Shown here piece by piece: positions 14,141 through 15,916 of a stretch of 15,916 bases of DNA (position 1 is the stretch's first letter; the number at the start of each line of letters is the position of its first letter). The stretch lies in the NCBI GenBank assembly GCA_036387255.1, contig DASVUC010000241.1, positions 1 to 15,916 on the forward strand, in the 5' to 3' direction. Under the pieces are notes generated by a model, which saw only the letters and a list, made by a program, of their open reading frames with translations, did not search any database and was not told where the DNA came from. A program made the translations under genes and the position numbers. This stretch comes from DASVUC01 sp036387255 (GTDB taxonomy: Bacteria; Planctomycetota; Phycisphaerae; Tepidisphaerales; Tepidisphaeraceae).

Positions 14141-14198
14141 GCATGGGCTTTCAACCCATGCGGTAGACCGGTGCACGGGTTGGGAACCCGTGCACCGG
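14141..14198. repeat. Pair of strong palindromes between same-strand genes
   Basis: The first is GCATGGG/CCCATGC (14141-14161, 7-nt loop). The second is a perfect 14-bp stem, CCGGTGCACGGGTT/AACCCGTGCACCGG (14168-14198) with a 3-nt GGG loop. Neither is followed by a T-run on either strand, so they are more likely dispersed intergenic repeats or mRNA-stability hairpins than intrinsic terminators. Confidence 0.85.
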
Positions 14199-14205
14199 GG
14201 GCATG

Positions 14206-15054
14206 TTACCGCCAGATCAGGTTGTCCAAGGTGACCAGGTAAACCTTCTCCAAGCCATCGTATTTAACGCTGTAGTGCGTCGGGTAGTAACCGCTGACGC
14301 CGAACTTCTGCGGCTGCTTGATCGGCTGACTGGCGCTGGGGTGGCTGAGGAGATACGCCCGGGTGATCATCGGTTCGATGAAGCTGATGCGGCCGTCGAG
14401 TGTGCCGTAGATGAACGTCCTGGTGAAGGGCTGGCCGTGCAGCTCGGGGGTGTCGGCGTCGACGAGATGATTGCCCATGTGGCGGTAGCTCTTGTCGGTG
14501 TTGATGTAACCGACGGGGCAAAACTCCGCGCCCGGCTGCCTGCATTCGCGCGCCTTGTCTTCGGGCTTGCCGGTGATCGTGTGGCGCTCTTCTTGGTTGA
14601 TCATGTAGAAGTGGAAGTCGAAGTGGGGGACGTCGTACACGCCGACGGGTTCGTGCCCGCGCGGGTTCCAGTTGATGACGACGTGATCGTAGGGCGGCAC
14701 CGCGAGTTGCTTCGGCAACGACAGCACGTACTCGGGGCCTTCGCAGCAGCTCCTGGGAGGTGTTTTGGCGTCGCAGTCGGGAAGACCTTCCAGCGCCTGC
14801 TGGTCGAGGACAATACCAATGCTGCTGGGTCGGCCTTGCTCGTCGAGGGTGATCTTCGTGCGGGCGGTTCCGTTGCCGAGTTTCACCGGCTCGCCATAGA
14901 GCTGCTGCGGCTTGGCGACGGGCGTCACTTCTGCCGCGTTGATGCGTGAGGACTCTCTTGGCTGGGCGATCATCAGCGTGATGGCGCTGAGCCCCGCGAC
15001 ACAAAACGCGTCGATCCAGAACTCCCGTATTCCCCTGCCGTTACGACCAAACAT
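14206..15054 (-). CDS. Exported His/Cys-rich protein, TTHB210-like (DUF5602)
   Basis: This 282-residue protein starts at the ATG at 15054, set by a strong Shine-Dalgarno AGAAGGAG (15063-15070 on the minus strand) 8 nt upstream. A hydrophobic segment at about 15-30 is a signal peptide or anchor, so the rest is probably periplasmic. I place it tentatively in the TTHB210-like group from 'YGEPVKLGNGTART', 'MGNHLVDADTPELHGQPF', 'FIYGTLDGRISFIEPMIT'; no enzymatic activity is known to me for this group. Potential metal ligands are H144 and H148 (VPHFDFHFY), H192 and H196 (RHMGNH), H206 and E228. Cys residues at 94, 103, 104, 171 and 179 could form disulfides. It precedes the O-methyltransferase gene on the same strand. 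Confidence 0.75.
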   Translation of the reverse strand: MFGRNGRGIREFWIDAFCVAGLSAITLMIAQPRESSRINAAEVTPVAKPQQLYGEPVKLGNGTARTKITLDEQGRPSSIGIVLDQQALEGLPDCDAKTPPRSCCEGPEYVLSLPKQLAVPPYDHVVINWNPRGHEPVGVYDVPHFDFHFYMINQEERHTITGKPEDKARECRQPGAEFCPVGYINTDKSYRHMGNHLVDADTPELHGQPFTRTFIYGTLDGRISFIEPMITRAYLLSHPSASQPIKQPQKFGVSGYYPTHYSVKYDGLEKVYLVTLDNLIWR

Positions 15055-15081
15055 GACCACTGCTCCTTCTGATTGCTCCAC

Positions 15082-15310
15082 CGCGACAGGGCGAACGCCG
15101 CCCGGTGCTGGTGGGAATTTGTTTGTCTGTTGGAAATCGCGGAAGGAGAGAACACCGCAGCGAAGTGGGGGGGCATCCCGGATAGTGACAGGGATGGCTG
15201 CCGTGCGTCCTTCCGCTTCGCCCTCTTCTACGGGGGGCGTTACAGCCGGGCCTCAAAGTTGCGCAAGTGCTTCGGCGTCGAGAGGTTACGCTTATGGCCC
15301 GTCAAAAACC
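15082..15310. other. Divergent intergenic region, left part
   Basis: I see no credible gene. Open frames here lack a Shine-Dalgarno and give Arg/Ser-rich sequence with no recognisable domain. Promoters for the minus gene at 15054 and for murQ should lie between here and 15468, but I cannot point to a convincing -35/-10 pair. Confidence 0.5.
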
Positions 15311-15387
15311 GTCATGCTGAGGTACTCCGAAGCATCTGGCACCGAACGTCGACCGCGCAGATCCTTCGCGAGTACGCTCAGGATGAC
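15311..15387. repeat. Long imperfect palindrome (dispersed-repeat type)
   Basis: The left arm (15311-15338) begins GTCATGCTGAGG and ends GAAGCATCTG. The right arm (15358-15387), read on the other strand, begins GTCATCCTGAGC and ends GAAGGATCTG. About 28-30 bp pair with a few mismatches and two single-base gaps around a 19-bp centre. Elements of this TCATCCTGAGC...GAAGGATCT form are, to my knowledge, common intergenic repeats in many bacterial phyla. It lies about 80 bp before murQ. Confidence 0.8.
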
Positions 15388-15468
15388 ATCACATGGTGAT
15401 CGAGTCTGTTAAGTCGTTCGGAGCTACGCGGTTGAGCGCATCGCGAGAGTGCTTAGGATGCCGCCACT

Positions 15469-15916
15469 ATGAACGACCGATCTCACCTGTTGACCGAGCA
15501 GCGGCTTGCGGAATCGATGAACTTTGATGCGATGAGCATTGAAGATGCCGTCGGGATGATGAACCAGCAGGATGCGCGGGCGGTGGCGGCGGTGGCGGCA
15601 GAGAAGGCGAATATTGCCGCCGCGATCAAGCTGGTGGTGCCGGCCCTGAAGAGCGGGGGGAGGTTGTTCTACGCGGGGGCGGGAACGAGTGGCCGGCTGG
15701 GCGTGCTGGATGCATCCGAATGCCCGCCCACGTTTCGAACCGATCCGGAAACGGTGCAGGGCGTGATGGCGGGGGGGATGGAAGCGATCTTCAAAGCGAA
15801 AGAAGGGGCGGAGGATTCGGCCGAGCAAGGCGCGGCGGCGATGGATGAGAAGCAGGTCAACGCGCAGGATGTGGTGATGGGGATCGCGACGGGAGGGACG
15901 ACGCCGTTCGTGCACG
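15469..15916 (+). CDS. murQ: N-acetylmuramic acid 6-phosphate etherase, 5' part
   Basis: The first 149 residues are present; the right edge cuts the gene at roughly half the usual 300-residue length. MurQ cleaves the lactyl ether of MurNAc-6-phosphate to give GlcNAc-6-phosphate in peptidoglycan recycling, in the cytoplasm. The SIS-domain core is clear: LTEQRLAES (8-16), GRLFYAGAGTSGRLGVLDAS (64-83), ECPPTF, and EGAEDS (112-117). E84 and E115 match the positions of E. coli catalytic Glu83 and Glu114. The family's usual ASGRTP stretch reads ATGGTTPFVH here. AGGA (15455-15458) lies 10 nt before the ATG. Confidence 0.93.
   Translation, partial: MNDRSHLLTEQRLAESMNFDAMSIEDAVGMMNQQDARAVAAVAAEKANIAAAIKLVVPALKSGGRLFYAGAGTSGRLGVLDASECPPTFRTDPETVQGVMAGGMEAIFKAKEGAEDSAEQGAAAMDEKQVNAQDVVMGIATGGTTPFVH

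Noticed and set aside
14141..14198. Rho-independent terminator for the gene ending at 14206
   Set aside because: The stems are strong, but no T-run follows on the minus strand.
14203..14949. Plus-strand open frame opposite the TTHB210-like gene
   Set aside because: The minus-strand gene has a signal segment, a strong Shine-Dalgarno and family motifs; the plus frame has none.
15073..15412. Two overlapping open frames in the divergent region before murQ
   Set aside because: They run through the palindromic repeat at 15311-15387, lack a Shine-Dalgarno and have no domain; their C-terminal ends are repeat-encoded.

Overview
The window looks like a chromosomal segment of a planctomycete, most likely of class Phycisphaerae. 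The evidence is several PEP-CTERM exported proteins with dockerin-like calcium loops, a TPR/SPINDLY-type O-GlcNAc transferase homologue, two large pseudopilins of the N-methylated FTLxELLVVI type with a C-terminal CDGH signature, high GC content, and many short palindromic intergenic repeats. The lineage is inferred from gene families, not from a marker gene.

Left part (1-7872, all on +): a cell-surface block. It holds the 3' end of a dockerin-like PEP-CTERM protein, a complete PEP-CTERM protein (542-1333), a TPR/GT41 glycosyltransferase (1436-3625), a larger modular PEP-CTERM protein (3735-5459) and two paralogous pseudopilins (5727-6668, 6968-7810). The large protein joins the N-terminal module of the second gene, a beta-strand-repeat middle, and the dockerin-like C-terminal module of the first gene. 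Four intrinsic terminators and three TATACT-type promoter boxes divide the block into short units.

Middle part (7873-11562): a tiny lipoprotein gene on + converges on a minus-strand run across two palindromic repeats. In transcription order the run is a DUF3891-like protein, a small lipoprotein, a MoaB/MogA protein, a SAM-dependent methyltransferase and an exported glutathione peroxidase-like protein. The last four touch or overlap (1-nt overlap, 4-nt overlap, 4-nt gap) and are probably one operon.

Right part (11563-15916): a divergent ammonium transporter on +, then on - an O-methyltransferase preceded by an exported His/Cys-rich protein that I place tentatively in the TTHB210-like (DUF5602) group. 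A 410-bp divergent intergenic region carrying a long imperfect palindrome follows, then the 5' part of murQ (N-acetylmuramic acid 6-phosphate etherase), cut by the window edge.

The most interesting idea is that the PEP-CTERM cluster is a self-assembling surface system. Two proteins share a beta-rich N-terminal module with a cohesin-like sequence rhythm, two carry dockerin-like loops, and one carries both. All three end in an exosortase signal, and a GT41 enzyme is embedded among them. The cohesin comparison is by eye only and needs a structure-based test.
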